Positions 26,152-35,095 of a DNA stretch of 64,000 bases are shown here, piece by piece. Under the pieces are notes generated by a model. The model ran no database searches. It was given only the letters and a program-made list of their open reading frames with translations, and was not told where the DNA came from. Source of the DNA: Phycisphaerales bacterium (GTDB lineage: Bacteria > Planctomycetota > Phycisphaerae > UBA1845 > Fen-1342); assembly GCA_022839625.1 (NCBI GenBank), contig JALHJL010000003.1, positions 90,083 through 154,082 of the forward strand, in the 5' to 3' direction. Each line of letters starts with the position of its first letter. The stretch's first letter is position 1. The translations under genes and the position numbers were made by a program.

Positions 26152-27951
26152 ATGACTCCGCCTCCGCACCCAACCTCGTCGCACCGCCCGCGGGCAAGCG
26201 CCCCCCGCCGTCTGCTGCGCCGGCTGGTCATTGTTGTGCTGGCCGGGCTCCTGCTCGCTATCGGTACCTTCGGTGCGCGCTGGTACCTCGCCCGACGCAG
26301 TCTCGGCTGGCAAGTGCGGCGCGGGCTCCAGGTGCTCGAGCGCGCCGACACGCCGCTGAAGGTCCGCGCGGCGCTCGACCACTGGGAGACCGAAACCCGT
26401 CCGAGCTGGGAGGCGCGGACCGATGAACTCATCACCCTGCTCTATTGGCACTATCCGCTGGAAGACCAGCGCGTCCGCCTGCTCCTGTCGCGCGTGGCCG
26501 GCGCCGACTACGGCAACCGCCGCGAAGACTGGAAGCGCTGGTTCGACGCCCGGCGACAGTTGCAGCGCGGCCTTTCGCCGCGCGTCGCGCAGGGCGAGGC
26601 GGTCGCCCTGCGGCCGCGCTGGGTGGCTCCGGTCGGGCTGACCGCCTGGTTCACCACCATCCTGCCGCTGGATGGCCAGATCTACATCGCCTCACTCGGG
26701 ACAGGGTTCAACGACTCCGCGGACACCGCCGACGGCATCGTGCGCGTCGACGGAGCCAGCGGCGCGGCGGAGCTGTTCTTCATGCCCCCGCCCGAACACC
26801 GCGGCCCGCGCGACGTCATCGGAATCGTGGCGGGGGACAACGTGCTCTTCGCGGCCTGCTACAACGGATCGGTTTACTGCGTGGACGCCCGCGGACACGT
26901 GCTGTGGCACGCGCACGCCGGCGACCCGATCGTAGCCCCGCCGCTGGCCGCCGACACGAACCAGGACGGCGTGACCGACGTCGTAGTGGTCACGCGCGCC
27001 GCGAAGGTACTCGCCCTCAGCGGGCGACAGGGCAAGACCACATGGGTAGCAAGCGTTGCGCGGCCGGCCACCGACCAGAGCCTGCTCGGAGCGACCCTGA
27101 GCCTCGGAAACGTGGTCGGACAGGCCGGGCCGGAACTCCTGGTGACTCTGCCCCCTGGTCAGTGTCACGCGCTCGCACTGCGCACCGGACGTTCGCTCTG
27201 GAGTCACGAGCTGGCAACCGGGACCGTCTCCGGTGCATTCGGCGCCACATACCGCAATGCCAGCGGGCCGCCGGCCTACATCGGCGACCGGGCCGGAAAC
27301 GTCTGGTCGCTCGTCGGAGTAGCCCAAACCCCCGCTCTGCCCAACACCGGCCGGACAGTGGAGCCGGTGCGCTGGTACGCGCTGGCGACCCGGCGCGACG
27401 AGACGCTGGTGGCCGGACTGCGGATGCTGGCACGCACACGGGTGCCGCCGGGCGAAGGCGCCGCCTCTCCCCTGGTCCTGGCATGCCTGACCCGCGAGTA
27501 CGCCGGGAACTGGGGCGCCGTGTGCGCTCTCGCCGCCGACGGGCCGCGCTGGCGCTGGCCGGTGGGCGGCGCCATCTGGGCCACGCCCGCCGTCGCCGAC
27601 CTCAACGCCGACCGCCAATCCGAGATCGTCGTGGCGTCGATCGAGACACTCGGCGATGACCAGGCCGTCGGCGTCGTTTCGATCGTGTCCGCCGCCGGGC
27701 ACTGCCTGCGACGCATGACGGTGGACGCCCCGATCGAGTGCTCGCCGGTGGTAGCGGACGTCGACAGCGACGGCCGGCTGGAAATCCTGGTCGCGGATCA
27801 GTCCGGCCGGTTGCATTGCTTCGCGACTGACGGATTCGGTCCCGTCGAGTGGGGCCTGTACGGCGGCGACAGCCACAATACGCGCAACGCCGTCAACGCC
27901 TACGACTACGGCCAGCGCGCGTACGGCTATCAATGGCAGTGGCGGCCGTAG
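26152..27951 (+). CDS. Membrane-anchored beta-propeller protein (PQQ-/FG-GAP-like repeats)
   Basis: About 599 residues from ATG 26152. A Pro/Arg-rich N-terminus and one membrane helix (about 25-45, 'LVIVVLAGLLLAIGTF') precede a helical region (about 50-140). A repeat propeller (about 150-590) follows, with Asp-rich loops like FG-GAP/VCBS calcium sites: 'ADTNQDGVTDVVVV', 'ADLNADRQSEIVVAS' and 'ADVDSDGRLEILVAD'. 'GSVYCVDARGHVLW' resembles PQQ-enzyme-type propeller strands. No catalytic residues are evident, so a binding or scaffold role in the periplasm is likely. It converges with the HlyD-like gene, one base between the stops. Confidence 0.75.
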   Translation: MTPPPHPTSSHRPRASAPRRLLRRLVIVVLAGLLLAIGTFGARWYLARRSLGWQVRRGLQVLERADTPLKVRAALDHWETETRPSWEARTDELITLLYWHYPLEDQRVRLLLSRVAGADYGNRREDWKRWFDARRQLQRGLSPRVAQGEAVALRPRWVAPVGLTAWFTTILPLDGQIYIASLGTGFNDSADTADGIVRVDGASGAAELFFMPPPEHRGPRDVIGIVAGDNVLFAACYNGSVYCVDARGHVLWHAHAGDPIVAPPLAADTNQDGVTDVVVVTRAAKVLALSGRQGKTTWVASVARPATDQSLLGATLSLGNVVGQAGPELLVTLPPGQCHALALRTGRSLWSHELATGTVSGAFGATYRNASGPPAYIGDRAGNVWSLVGVAQTPALPNTGRTVEPVRWYALATRRDETLVAGLRMLARTRVPPGEGAASPLVLACLTREYAGNWGAVCALAADGPRWRWPVGGAIWATPAVADLNADRQSEIVVASIETLGDDQAVGVVSIVSAAGHCLRRMTVDAPIECSPVVADVDSDGRLEILVADQSGRLHCFATDGFGPVEWGLYGGDSHNTRNAVNAYDYGQRAYGYQWQWRP

Positions 27952-27952
27952 G

Positions 27953-29572
27953 TCAGCTCGCCGGCGGACCCGACGCCCCCTCGGCTAGCCGCTCGCCCGC
28001 CGGTTGCGTCGTGCTCACGGCCGGCAGCATCGCCTGCAAGCGCTCGTCCGGTGCCATGACGACTTCATCGCCGACGGAGAGCCCCTCGGTCACCTCCACC
28101 ATCGTTGTCGTCGTGCGCCCCAACTTGATTTCCACGGGGGCCGCCGAGAGCGCTCGCCGCACGAACACGAAGTGCTTGGGGCCGCGCGTGAAAACGCACT
28201 GCACGGGCACTGCCAGCACGTCCGGAACCTCCTCGATCAGGACTTCGATGTGGGCCGTGTCTCCGGGCGACAGGGCGGGATCCGTCTCATCCAGCCGAAT
28301 CTCCGTCGCGTGCTCTTTCAAGTTCGGGTTCAACCAGCCGCGCTCCGAGTCGGCGAACTGCGCGATCTTGCTCAGCGTGCCCGCGAAGGTCCGTCCGGGA
28401 ACCGCCGGCACGGTGATCACGCACTTCAAGCCCTCGCGCACTCTGTGCCGGTCCGCCTCATGAATTCGCGTCGCCACCAGCATCTGCGAAGTGTCCGGCA
28501 GCGTCAGGATCGTCTGTCCGGCGTACACCTGCTCGCCCGGCGCCACGCGTTGGTCCGACCAATAGCGCCGCTCCCCCGACGGCCCATACCGCACCACCCC
28601 GTCGCTCGGCGCCAGCACGTCGCACTTGGCGAGCTGCTCCTTCATACGTTCAAACCTGCGCCGGCGAATCTCCAGGGCCTGCCGCTGGTCCTCCACCTTC
28701 GCCCGGGCCTGCTTCTCGCGCGATGCGCCGCGCTGGCGCTCGCGCTCCAGCTCCTGGCGGGCCTGGTCCACGGCGGAGCGCTTCTGGGCCAGGTTCTTCT
28801 CGTGCTCGTACGTGGTCAGGTTCTCGAGTTCGCGCTCGTTCCGGGCCAGCGTCATCTCCAGCTTCTCGATCTCGTCTTCCAGCTCTTCGATCCGGGAGCG
28901 CGGCAGAAACCCCTTCGCCTCGAGCGGCTTGCTCCGTTCCAGTTCCTCGCGCCGCCGCTTCAGGTCCATTTCCGTCTGCTTGATATCGATGTGGACGGAC
29001 GCCTTGGCCTTCTCGTAGGTGCCTTCTTCGTAGCTTTTCAGGTCGAGCTCCGCCACCAGCAGGTCAATCGTCGCCTTCTCCAGCCGGCTGTCGTTCTCGC
29101 TCAGCGTGATCGTCAGGGCTTCCTGCGCATCCTCGAAGGCGGCCGTGATGCCCCGTAACTCGATCTCCTCGCCGTCCACCCGGTCCTTCATGTCCGGCGC
29201 CGTCAGCTTCAGAATGACATCCCCCTTGTTGACCCGCGCGCTCTCTTCCACCACCCACTCGATCGTGACCCGTTCCCCTTGGACCTCGCACTTGATGTCC
29301 GTCGAATTGACCGGCTTCAGTTCCCCGTCCTCCTTCAGTGTTACCTGCATGGTGACGGGCTTGACCTTGTGCACCGCCGCGTGGTCCGTGACGCCGGTGA
29401 ACAGCCGCTTCAGCAGCCGGTCCGGACGGGCCATTCCGACCCCGCCCACCACGATCGCGAGCACTGCACCGCCGATCAGCCACCGGCGACGCCGCGCCGT
29501 CGGCCGACTCTGCCGCCCGGAGAAGCTCGCGTCCATCAGCCGCGAGACGGAGGCATCCGCACTGCTGCTCAT
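27953..29572 (-). CDS. HlyD-family periplasmic adaptor (membrane fusion protein)
   Basis: 539 residues. One N-terminal membrane helix (about 30-50) is followed by a beta-strand/lipoyl half-motif (about 70-115). A very long coiled coil rich in Glu/Lys/Arg (about 125-320) comes next. The second lipoyl half is 'CDVLAPSDGVVRYGPSG', followed by beta-barrel and membrane-proximal domains (about 345-510, 'VAPGEQVYAGQTILTLPDT'). Such adaptors bridge an inner-membrane transporter (ABC, RND or MFS) and an outer-membrane channel. No transporter gene is adjacent, so the partner lies elsewhere or is non-classical. GGAGG stands 10 nt before ATG 29572. Confidence 0.85.
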   Translation of the reverse strand: MSSSADASVSRLMDASFSGRQSRPTARRRRWLIGGAVLAIVVGGVGMARPDRLLKRLFTGVTDHAAVHKVKPVTMQVTLKEDGELKPVNSTDIKCEVQGERVTIEWVVEESARVNKGDVILKLTAPDMKDRVDGEEIELRGITAAFEDAQEALTITLSENDSRLEKATIDLLVAELDLKSYEEGTYEKAKASVHIDIKQTEMDLKRRREELERSKPLEAKGFLPRSRIEELEDEIEKLEMTLARNERELENLTTYEHEKNLAQKRSAVDQARQELERERQRGASREKQARAKVEDQRQALEIRRRRFERMKEQLAKCDVLAPSDGVVRYGPSGERRYWSDQRVAPGEQVYAGQTILTLPDTSQMLVATRIHEADRHRVREGLKCVITVPAVPGRTFAGTLSKIAQFADSERGWLNPNLKEHATEIRLDETDPALSPGDTAHIEVLIEEVPDVLAVPVQCVFTRGPKHFVFVRRALSAAPVEIKLGRTTTTMVEVTEGLSVGDEVVMAPDERLQAMLPAVSTTQPAGERLAEGASGPPAS

Positions 29573-29867
29573 CGCCCGTTTCCTCCGAGCAGGTCTGCAA
29601 GCGGGAAATCGGCTGGAGCGCCCCGACTCCCCAGCATTGTCATCGCAGCCCGCCGGCGCCCTGGCATGGCACCGTGCAAAGCCGTGCTTCGCACGTCCAA
29701 CGCCACCACGCGCCGGCCGCCTTGCCCCAGCGCCGCGCGCCCCGCGCGGGACCGCCTGCCCACGTGAATTGTACGGGACAGGTCACGGGCTGTCGCCCCG
29801 GCGACTCTCCGGTTTACGGATTGGGCCCGCCGCCGGATAATCCCTCGTTTCCTCCGGCTGCCGCCGG
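29573..29867. other. Divergent intergenic region, no feature seen
   Basis: 295 bp between the HlyD-like and SpoIIE-type genes. It is GC-rich with short inverted stretches (for example around 29690-29705), but I see no convincing promoter, terminator or RNA gene. Confidence 0.3.
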
Positions 29868-31628
29868 ATGCCGCCAACACTGCCTATGCTGCGCGAAGTC
29901 ATTGATCTCGCCTCTTTGGAGGACTTCGTCCGCGGACTGGCCCGCGCCGCCCGCCTGCGCGTCTGCGTCTACGACCGGCACGGCCAGTTGATCGTGGCCT
30001 CACCCGCCGACAACGACTTCGCCCTGTTGACCCGGCACATGCTTGACCGGCTCCCCAACCGCCTGAACCTCGTCCCCGTCGCGGCCCACGACCCGCCTGG
30101 TACCGTCGCCTTCGTCGAATCTCAGGCCGTCTACTACGTCGTCGCACCCGTCTACGGCGAAGACAACCGCATCGCAGGATACGTCGGCATCGGCGAATTC
30201 CGCGAACGACCGCCCGCCCCGGACCAGTGGCAACTCCCGGACGGCACCGGCGTCGACCGCGAAACCCTTCGGCAGGCCTGGGAGAAACTGCCGGTGCTCG
30301 ATCGCGGCGGCCAATCCCACGGCGTGGCGGCGGCGCGGTGGGGCGCGCGGCAACTCGCGGAGTGGGGCCGGCGCGAGTCACGCCTCCTTGCGGCGACCGA
30401 ACAGGTCGGACTCGTCGGAGACATCGCGGAGCTGCTGACGGGCGAGCAGGACCTCCAGCGAATCCTCAACCGCATCGTGGCCGAGACGGCCCGCGTGATG
30501 AACTGCCCGTATTGCAGCATGCGGCTCTACGACCCGCGCACCGATGAGCTGACCATCAAGGCCGTCCACAATCTGCCCGCCGCCTACGTCGGCAAAGGCG
30601 CCGTCGTCCGCTCCGCCAGCCCCGTGGACGACGAAGCCCTGCGCGGCAACATCGTGTTCGTCGAAGACGCCGCCACCGATCCCCGCGTCCAATACCCCGA
30701 CGACTTCCGCCAGCACAACCTCGTCAGCATGCTCACTGCGGGCATGATCTACCGGGGCCAGCCCGTGGGCGTCATCCGCGTTTACACCGATCAGCGCCGC
30801 CGGTTTCGGAAGATGCAGCGCGACCTGCTGCGGGCCGTCGCCTACCAGGCGGCCACCGCGATCGTCCACGCGCAGCTCGTCGAGGAACGCCTCCGAAACG
30901 CTGAGATGCAACGCCAACTCGCCCTCGCCGGCGAGCTGCAGGAACGCATGATCCGGATCGCCCCCCCGCGACATACACACGTCGAGACCGCGCTCGCCTT
31001 TCACCCGACCTACGAGGTCGCCGGCGACTTCTGCGACTTCCTCTCGCTCTGCGACGGACGCCTCATTGCCCTCGTCGGCGACGTTGCGGGAAAGGGCATC
31101 CCGGCGTCGCTCCTGATGTCCTCCGTCCGTGGGTCGCTGCGGGCCGCGGTGGAGTACTGCGCCGGCCCCAGCGAACTGATCACTCGGCTCAACCGGCAAC
31201 TCTGCCGCGAGACCCTGCCCGCCGAGTTCGTCACGCTCCTGCTGGTAACCATTGACCGCGCCGCGCGCCGTCTCACTTACGTCAGCGCTGGTCACGAACC
31301 GCTCCTGGTGCTGCGCGACCAGGAAGTACATCCACAAATTGAGGGAAACCTCGTATTAGGGATTGATCCGCATGAACAGTACCTAGAGTATGAACTTCCT
31401 GTGAAAGCCGGCGATGTCCTCTTGCTCTACACCGACGGCGCCATCGAGGCCCGAAACTTCGCCGGCGAGGAGTTCTCCCGCGAGCGGCTCTGGAAGTCCT
31501 TCCGCACGTATGGCCACCTCGCCCTGCCCCAGGTACTCCAAAACATCGTGTGGGACGTACGCCGCTTCGTCGGGCTCGCCGAGCAGGCCGACGACCTCAC
31601 CCTCGTCGGCCTGAAGATCGTGTCGTAG
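29868..31628 (+). CDS. PP2C/SpoIIE-type serine phosphatase with GAF and N-terminal sensor domains
   Basis: 586 residues. The N-terminal 150 residues resemble a PocR-type ligand sensor ('LARAARLRVCVYDRHGQLIV'). A GAF domain follows (about 190-345, 'ILNRIVAETARVMNCPYCSM'), then a short helical linker ('QRQLALAGELQERM') and the SpoIIE phosphatase domain (about 365-586). Metal-binding Asp residues are visible in 'VAGDFCDF', 'LVGDVAGKG' and 'EQADDLTLVGL'. Such proteins dephosphorylate anti-anti-sigma factors in partner-switching stress responses. No anti-sigma partner is adjacent. ATG 29886 is an alternative start. Confidence 0.9.
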   Translation: MPPTLPMLREVIDLASLEDFVRGLARAARLRVCVYDRHGQLIVASPADNDFALLTRHMLDRLPNRLNLVPVAAHDPPGTVAFVESQAVYYVVAPVYGEDNRIAGYVGIGEFRERPPAPDQWQLPDGTGVDRETLRQAWEKLPVLDRGGQSHGVAAARWGARQLAEWGRRESRLLAATEQVGLVGDIAELLTGEQDLQRILNRIVAETARVMNCPYCSMRLYDPRTDELTIKAVHNLPAAYVGKGAVVRSASPVDDEALRGNIVFVEDAATDPRVQYPDDFRQHNLVSMLTAGMIYRGQPVGVIRVYTDQRRRFRKMQRDLLRAVAYQAATAIVHAQLVEERLRNAEMQRQLALAGELQERMIRIAPPRHTHVETALAFHPTYEVAGDFCDFLSLCDGRLIALVGDVAGKGIPASLLMSSVRGSLRAAVEYCAGPSELITRLNRQLCRETLPAEFVTLLLVTIDRAARRLTYVSAGHEPLLVLRDQEVHPQIEGNLVLGIDPHEQYLEYELPVKAGDVLLLYTDGAIEARNFAGEEFSRERLWKSFRTYGHLALPQVLQNIVWDVRRFVGLAEQADDLTLVGLKIVS

Positions 31629-31671
31629 GCAAGGGCGGCCCCGTCCTGACGGTGCCGGCTCTTCCCCGCCA

Positions 31672-32349
31672 TCACCCTTCCACGCGGCACACGAAGATTC
31701 GGCCCGCGGGCACGCCACCACCCGCGCCCTCGGCCGCCTCAACCGGAATCACCGTGACACCCAGCCCGCAACCCCGCGCCACGTACTCGAATGGGGCCGC
31801 CGTCGAACGGTTCGCGTCCGCGATCCACGCGACGCCGCCTTGGTTCAAGTGGCGTGCGACGAATTTCGCAATCGGCTCCAGATTCCGTGACTCGTAAAGA
31901 ACGTCCGCCGCGAGAATGCGGTCGGGCCGCGGCCCTTCATACTCCCGCCGCCAGTCGATCCGCCGGAAGTCCAGGCCACAAACGCCGTTTCGCCCGGCGT
32001 TGGCCTCCGCGAAAGCCAGCGCGTCCTCATCGTAGTCAGAGATCGTGACGCGATACCCCAGTCTTGCGGCCACCAGCCCCACGAGACCCAGCCCGCCGCC
32101 GAGCTCGAGCACGCGGGGCGGCTCTGTGCCCGAAGGCGGAGCGCCCCAACCAGCCACTGCGTCGCCGAGCAGCAGCGCCGCCGGCCAGATCGCGGCCCAG
32201 TACGGCAGATACTCGTCCTGGTCAAAGCGGGCGGCGACCCGCGGGTCGTCGAGCAACCCGTCGCTGTCCGCGGGCATCAGCAGTTCGTAGGTGCGTCCGG
32301 CGATCGGAATCCGCTCGACCCGCACGGAATATCCGCGCAACTGCTCCAT
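31672..32349 (-). CDS. Class I SAM-dependent methyltransferase (METTL/lysine methyltransferase-like)
   Basis: 225 residues. 'PYWAAIWPAALLLGDAV' precedes the SAM-binding motif I 'VLELGGGLGLVGLVAA' (about 80-95). 'VTISDYDEDALAFAEAN' (motif II) and 'DRILAADVLYE' (motif IV region) follow. This order and the 'Y/W..IWP' segment are typical of methyltransferases close to nicotinamide N-methyltransferase-like and METTL21-type proteins, many of which modify proteins. The substrate is unknown. The start codon region overlaps the upstream region of the divergent acetyltransferase gene. Confidence 0.85.
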   Translation of the reverse strand: MEQLRGYSVRVERIPIAGRTYELLMPADSDGLLDDPRVAARFDQDEYLPYWAAIWPAALLLGDAVAGWGAPPSGTEPPRVLELGGGLGLVGLVAARLGYRVTISDYDEDALAFAEANAGRNGVCGLDFRRIDWRREYEGPRPDRILAADVLYESRNLEPIAKFVARHLNQGGVAWIADANRSTAAPFEYVARGCGLGVTVIPVEAAEGAGGGVPAGRIFVCRVEG

Positions 32350-32424
32350 TCGGTTATGATAATCCCGGCAGCCGGCGGCGTGTGCATCACTCTGGGCCGC
32401 TGTACCGCCAACGGAATCGGCAAC

Positions 32425-32970
32425 ATGGGCGTCAGTCCGAACATCCGCAGCCGCAGCGCCCCGCCCTGCCGCCTCACTTCGTTCGAGCCGGCCTTCGCTG
32501 AGCAGGTGCTGTCATGGGTTCGCGATGCGTGCGAGTCGTACTGGCTGGCGCCCCGGTCGCCCCCGCCCCTCAGCGTGGCCGAAGTCCTCCGTTGGTCCAA
32601 ACCCGACCACAACCCCTATCTGCTCTGGGCGCGCGATCGTCAGGCGGCGGTCGGCTACGGCGAATTGAACCGCTTCGCCGGGCCGCGCCGGCACTACTGG
32701 CTGGGCCACCTGATCGTGGATGCCGCGTTGCGGGGGCAGCATTACGGCGTTCAACTCACCCGGCTCTTGCTTGAGGAGGCGTTCGTGCAGCGCGGGGCGC
32801 GCCGCGTCACGCTCGTGGTCTTCCCGGAGAACACGGCGGCGCTGGCCTGCTACCGCGCGGCGGGCATGGTGGACGACGGGTGCGAATGGCATTCGTTTCC
32901 GGCATATGGGCGGCGTGCGTGCCTGGTTCGCCTGGCCGCCGAGCGCCTGCCGGCCACTTCGTCTTGCTAG
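32425..32970 (+). CDS. GNAT-family N-acetyltransferase
   Basis: About 181 residues. The GNAT core is at about 60-160: 'WLGHLIVDAALRGQHYGVQL' contains the R/Q-x-x-G-x-G/A-like acetyl-CoA pyrophosphate loop, and 'VVFPENTAALACYRAAGMVD' is the conserved beta-5/alpha-4 region. The substrate is unknown. I prefer ATG 32425; the upstream ATG at 32356 lies in a TATGATAAT tract that looks more like a promoter -10 box for this gene. The stop codon sits within a hairpin. Confidence 0.82.
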   Translation: MGVSPNIRSRSAPPCRLTSFEPAFAEQVLSWVRDACESYWLAPRSPPPLSVAEVLRWSKPDHNPYLLWARDRQAAVGYGELNRFAGPRRHYWLGHLIVDAALRGQHYGVQLTRLLLEEAFVQRGARRVTLVVFPENTAALACYRAAGMVDDGCEWHSFPAYGRRACLVRLAAERLPATSSC

Positions 32971-32983
32971 TAATGCTAGCAAG
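32963..32983 (+). other. Perfect 8-bp hairpin across the acetyltransferase stop codon
   Basis: CTTGCTAG - TAATG - CTAGCAAG forms a perfect 8-bp stem with a 5-nt loop. The TAG stop codon is in the left arm. No T-run follows, so it is a weak terminator candidate; it could stabilise the mRNA end or block read-through towards the convergent memo gene. Confidence 0.5.
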
Positions 32984-33024
32984 TCTATCAGAAGCCTCTG
33001 TCGGTTCGCCCGCCTGCCGGGGAC

Positions 33025-33040
33025 CGTTTCACGTGAAACG
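33025..33040. promoter_or_regulatory. parS: parS-like centromere site 1
   Basis: CGTTTCACGTGAAACG is a perfect 16-bp palindrome and matches the consensus parS (TGTTTCACGTGAAACA) at 14 of 16 positions. It lies in the short gap between the convergent acetyltransferase and memo genes, 0.9 kb from the parB stop codon. Chromosomal parS sites bind ParB and normally cluster near the replication origin. Confidence 0.88.
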
Positions 33041-33099
33041 CCCGTCGCAGTCAGTTCCCGTAGGCCCGTCGCTCCGGCGCCGCTTCGTCCCGCCCCGCC

Positions 33100-33966
33100 T
33101 CAGCTCGCCGCCCCGATGAAGACGCCGGCCTCGTACCCAACCGAGTTGAGCAGATCCTCATCCTCCACCGCGCCGCTCTCGGCGCTGCACGTGTGCCGCA
33201 ACTCCTCGTACCGAACCGCGCCCAACTCTGCCATTGCGGCAATGGTCGCCGCGACGGCGCCCGCCCCACAGGCGTTGCGGTTAACCTCAGCCTCCGGTAC
33301 GACAGCGTCCGCATCCATCGCCTGAATCAACGCGATGAAACGCCGGTCATTCACCTCCTTCGCCCAGCGAATCCCCGCCCGGCCTCGCCCGTGCGGCTCG
33401 AATCCGAATGCCGGCCCATAGTGCGTGAGATCTGTCGAGCCAAGGAATGCTACCCTGCGACCTGACGCAACCGCCTCTCGAGCGCACCGGCGACCGACCT
33501 CCGCTGCCTCAGACCCTGGCCGGACTCCCACCGGAACGATACGAACATCCGGCAAGACATGCTTGAGCAACGGAAGCTGAACTTCGATCGAATGCTCGTA
33601 CTTGTGCGGCGATGCGTCGTCCACCGCTGCCCCGCTTCGAATGAGGCGGCTCGCTAGACCCTCGTCGACCTGAAGCACTCCGACCGGCGTTTGCCATCCG
33701 CCGCGCGCGAAGACACTTGCCACATTCCGATCCGGGCCGTGGACGGCCCCGAATATGATGACCGTCTCGGGACGCGCCGCAGCCAAGCCCGCGATCGTCA
33801 GGGCCGCTGTCGATCCGCTGAAGATCCAACCGGCGTGAGGAACGATTCCTCCTAACGCCGCCGGCGCTGAGACCGCCTGAAAGAACGCTTCCAAAATCCC
33901 TCTACACTCCCCCTCGTCGCGCGGGTAGAACCGACCCGCGACGGCAGCGGGTCGCAGCTTCTGCAT
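33100..33966 (-). CDS. Memo-family protein (AmmeMemoRadiSam system protein B)
   Basis: 288 residues. The fold is of the LigB/Memo type. The metal ligands seen in Memo are present: His in 'IVPHAGWIFSG' (about 44), His in 'FGAVHGPDRN' (about 75) and Cys in 'NRNACGAGAVAATI' (about 232), with 'YEHSIEVQLPLL' and 'STDLTHYG' conserved. Memo proteins are often encoded with an AMMECR1 protein and a radical SAM enzyme in an uncharacterised redox or modification system. Neither partner is in this window. It starts 4 bp after the parB stop, so both genes are probably co-transcribed. Confidence 0.9.
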   Translation of the reverse strand: MQKLRPAAVAGRFYPRDEGECRGILEAFFQAVSAPAALGGIVPHAGWIFSGSTAALTIAGLAAARPETVIIFGAVHGPDRNVASVFARGGWQTPVGVLQVDEGLASRLIRSGAAVDDASPHKYEHSIEVQLPLLKHVLPDVRIVPVGVRPGSEAAEVGRRCAREAVASGRRVAFLGSTDLTHYGPAFGFEPHGRGRAGIRWAKEVNDRRFIALIQAMDADAVVPEAEVNRNACGAGAVAATIAAMAELGAVRYEELRHTCSAESGAVEDEDLLNSVGYEAGVFIGAAS

Positions 33967-33970
33967 GGTC

Positions 33971-34894
33971 TCACTCCAGGTTCGCGCCGCCGCCGATCCG
34001 CTCTGCGATGCGGTCGAACTCCTCGAGACTATTGTAGAAGATCACTACACGGCCTGAGTTCTTCTTCTTACCCGGATGCATCCGGACACGTAGTCCGATC
34101 GACTTGCTAATTGCTTCTTCAACCATCCTGACTTGGCGAACACGGCCGTCTGCTTCCACGTCGGGCGTTGTCGGCGTTTCCTGAGCAGATTGACCCTCAG
34201 AATTCCGCGCGAGCGCCTCGACTTGCCGCACGGACAGATTCCGCCTGGCCGCGAGCTTGGCGATTGCCAACTGGCGCTGCGGGTCTTCGATGCCAGCGAT
34301 CGCCCGGGCCTGGCCCATACCCAGCTCTCCGGTGCCGAGCATGTAGCAGATTTCTGGCCTTAACTTCAGCAGCCGCATGTAGTTGGAGATGTTCGCGCGG
34401 CTTTGGCACAGACGCGCTGCAAGATCCTCTATGGTTCCGCCAAAGAGCTCCAGGTAGTGCTGATATGCCGCCGCTCGCTCAAGCGGGCCAAGATCCTCGC
34501 GTTGCAGGTTCTCGATCAGCGCTGTGCAGAACGCCTCAGAGTCCGACAGCTCGCGAACGACAGCCGGAACCGCATCCAGGCCAGCGGCCTTCGCGGCCCG
34601 CCACCGCCGCTCGCCGGCGACGAGCTCATACCGGTCATCGCCAGCCAGCCTGACGACAACGGGCTGGAGAACTCCGTTGTCGCGGATCGAGCTCGCCAAG
34701 TCGCTCAGAGCGTCCTCGTCGAATCCGGTTCGTGGCTGCCGAGGGTTTGGGATGATTGACTCGATGGCGATCATTCGGAAAGGGCTGATTTCGCCGGCGG
34801 TGGTAAGCGGCGCCTCGGTGGGCTGGCTTGCAGCGTCCGTGGTCGAGATAAGTGCGCTGAGTCCTCTCCCGAGGCGACTTGTGTTCTTCGCCAT
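33971..34894 (-). CDS. parB: Chromosome-partitioning protein ParB
   Basis: About 307 residues from ATG 34894 (AGGAGG 5 nt upstream; a longer frame to 34948 lacks this). 'RLGRGLSALI' near the N-terminus is the ParA-contacting patch. 'IIPNPRQPRTGFDEDALSDL' and 'ELVAGERRWRAAK' are the CTP-binding ParB/Srx boxes, including GERR. A helix-turn-helix follows ('EDLAARLCQSRANISNYMRL'), and the C-terminal dimer domain is at about 250-307. ParB loads on parS sites and spreads as a CTP-dependent clamp. Two parS-like sites lie on either side; parA is not in the window. Confidence 0.96.
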   Translation of the reverse strand: MAKNTSRLGRGLSALISTTDAASQPTEAPLTTAGEISPFRMIAIESIIPNPRQPRTGFDEDALSDLASSIRDNGVLQPVVVRLAGDDRYELVAGERRWRAAKAAGLDAVPAVVRELSDSEAFCTALIENLQREDLGPLERAAAYQHYLELFGGTIEDLAARLCQSRANISNYMRLLKLRPEICYMLGTGELGMGQARAIAGIEDPQRQLAIAKLAARRNLSVRQVEALARNSEGQSAQETPTTPDVEADGRVRQVRMVEEAISKSIGLRVRMHPGKKKNSGRVVIFYNSLEEFDRIAERIGGGANLE

Positions 34895-34968
34895 TGCGGC
34901 CTCCTTGCTTCCAGTCCAAGGATTAGCCGTTGTCGGCGTGGTTGTCAATTGCAGCCGCCACCCCAGCG

Positions 34969-34984
34969 TGTTTCACGTGGAACA
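34969..34984. promoter_or_regulatory. parS: parS-like centromere site 2
   Basis: TGTTTCACGTGGAACA matches the consensus parS at 15 of 16 positions. It lies 75 bp upstream of the parB start codon, in the 200-bp gap before the phosphatase gene. ParB bound here could also repress or modulate parB expression (inference). Confidence 0.9.
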
Positions 34985-35095
34985 CGCATTCATGGCCAGG
35001 TTATCGCATAACAAGAGCCACAATGGACACACGCGCATCAGTCGCGCCTTAGTCCTGTATCGGGTCACGCGCGGGCCGCATAGGCGCTCTAGATA

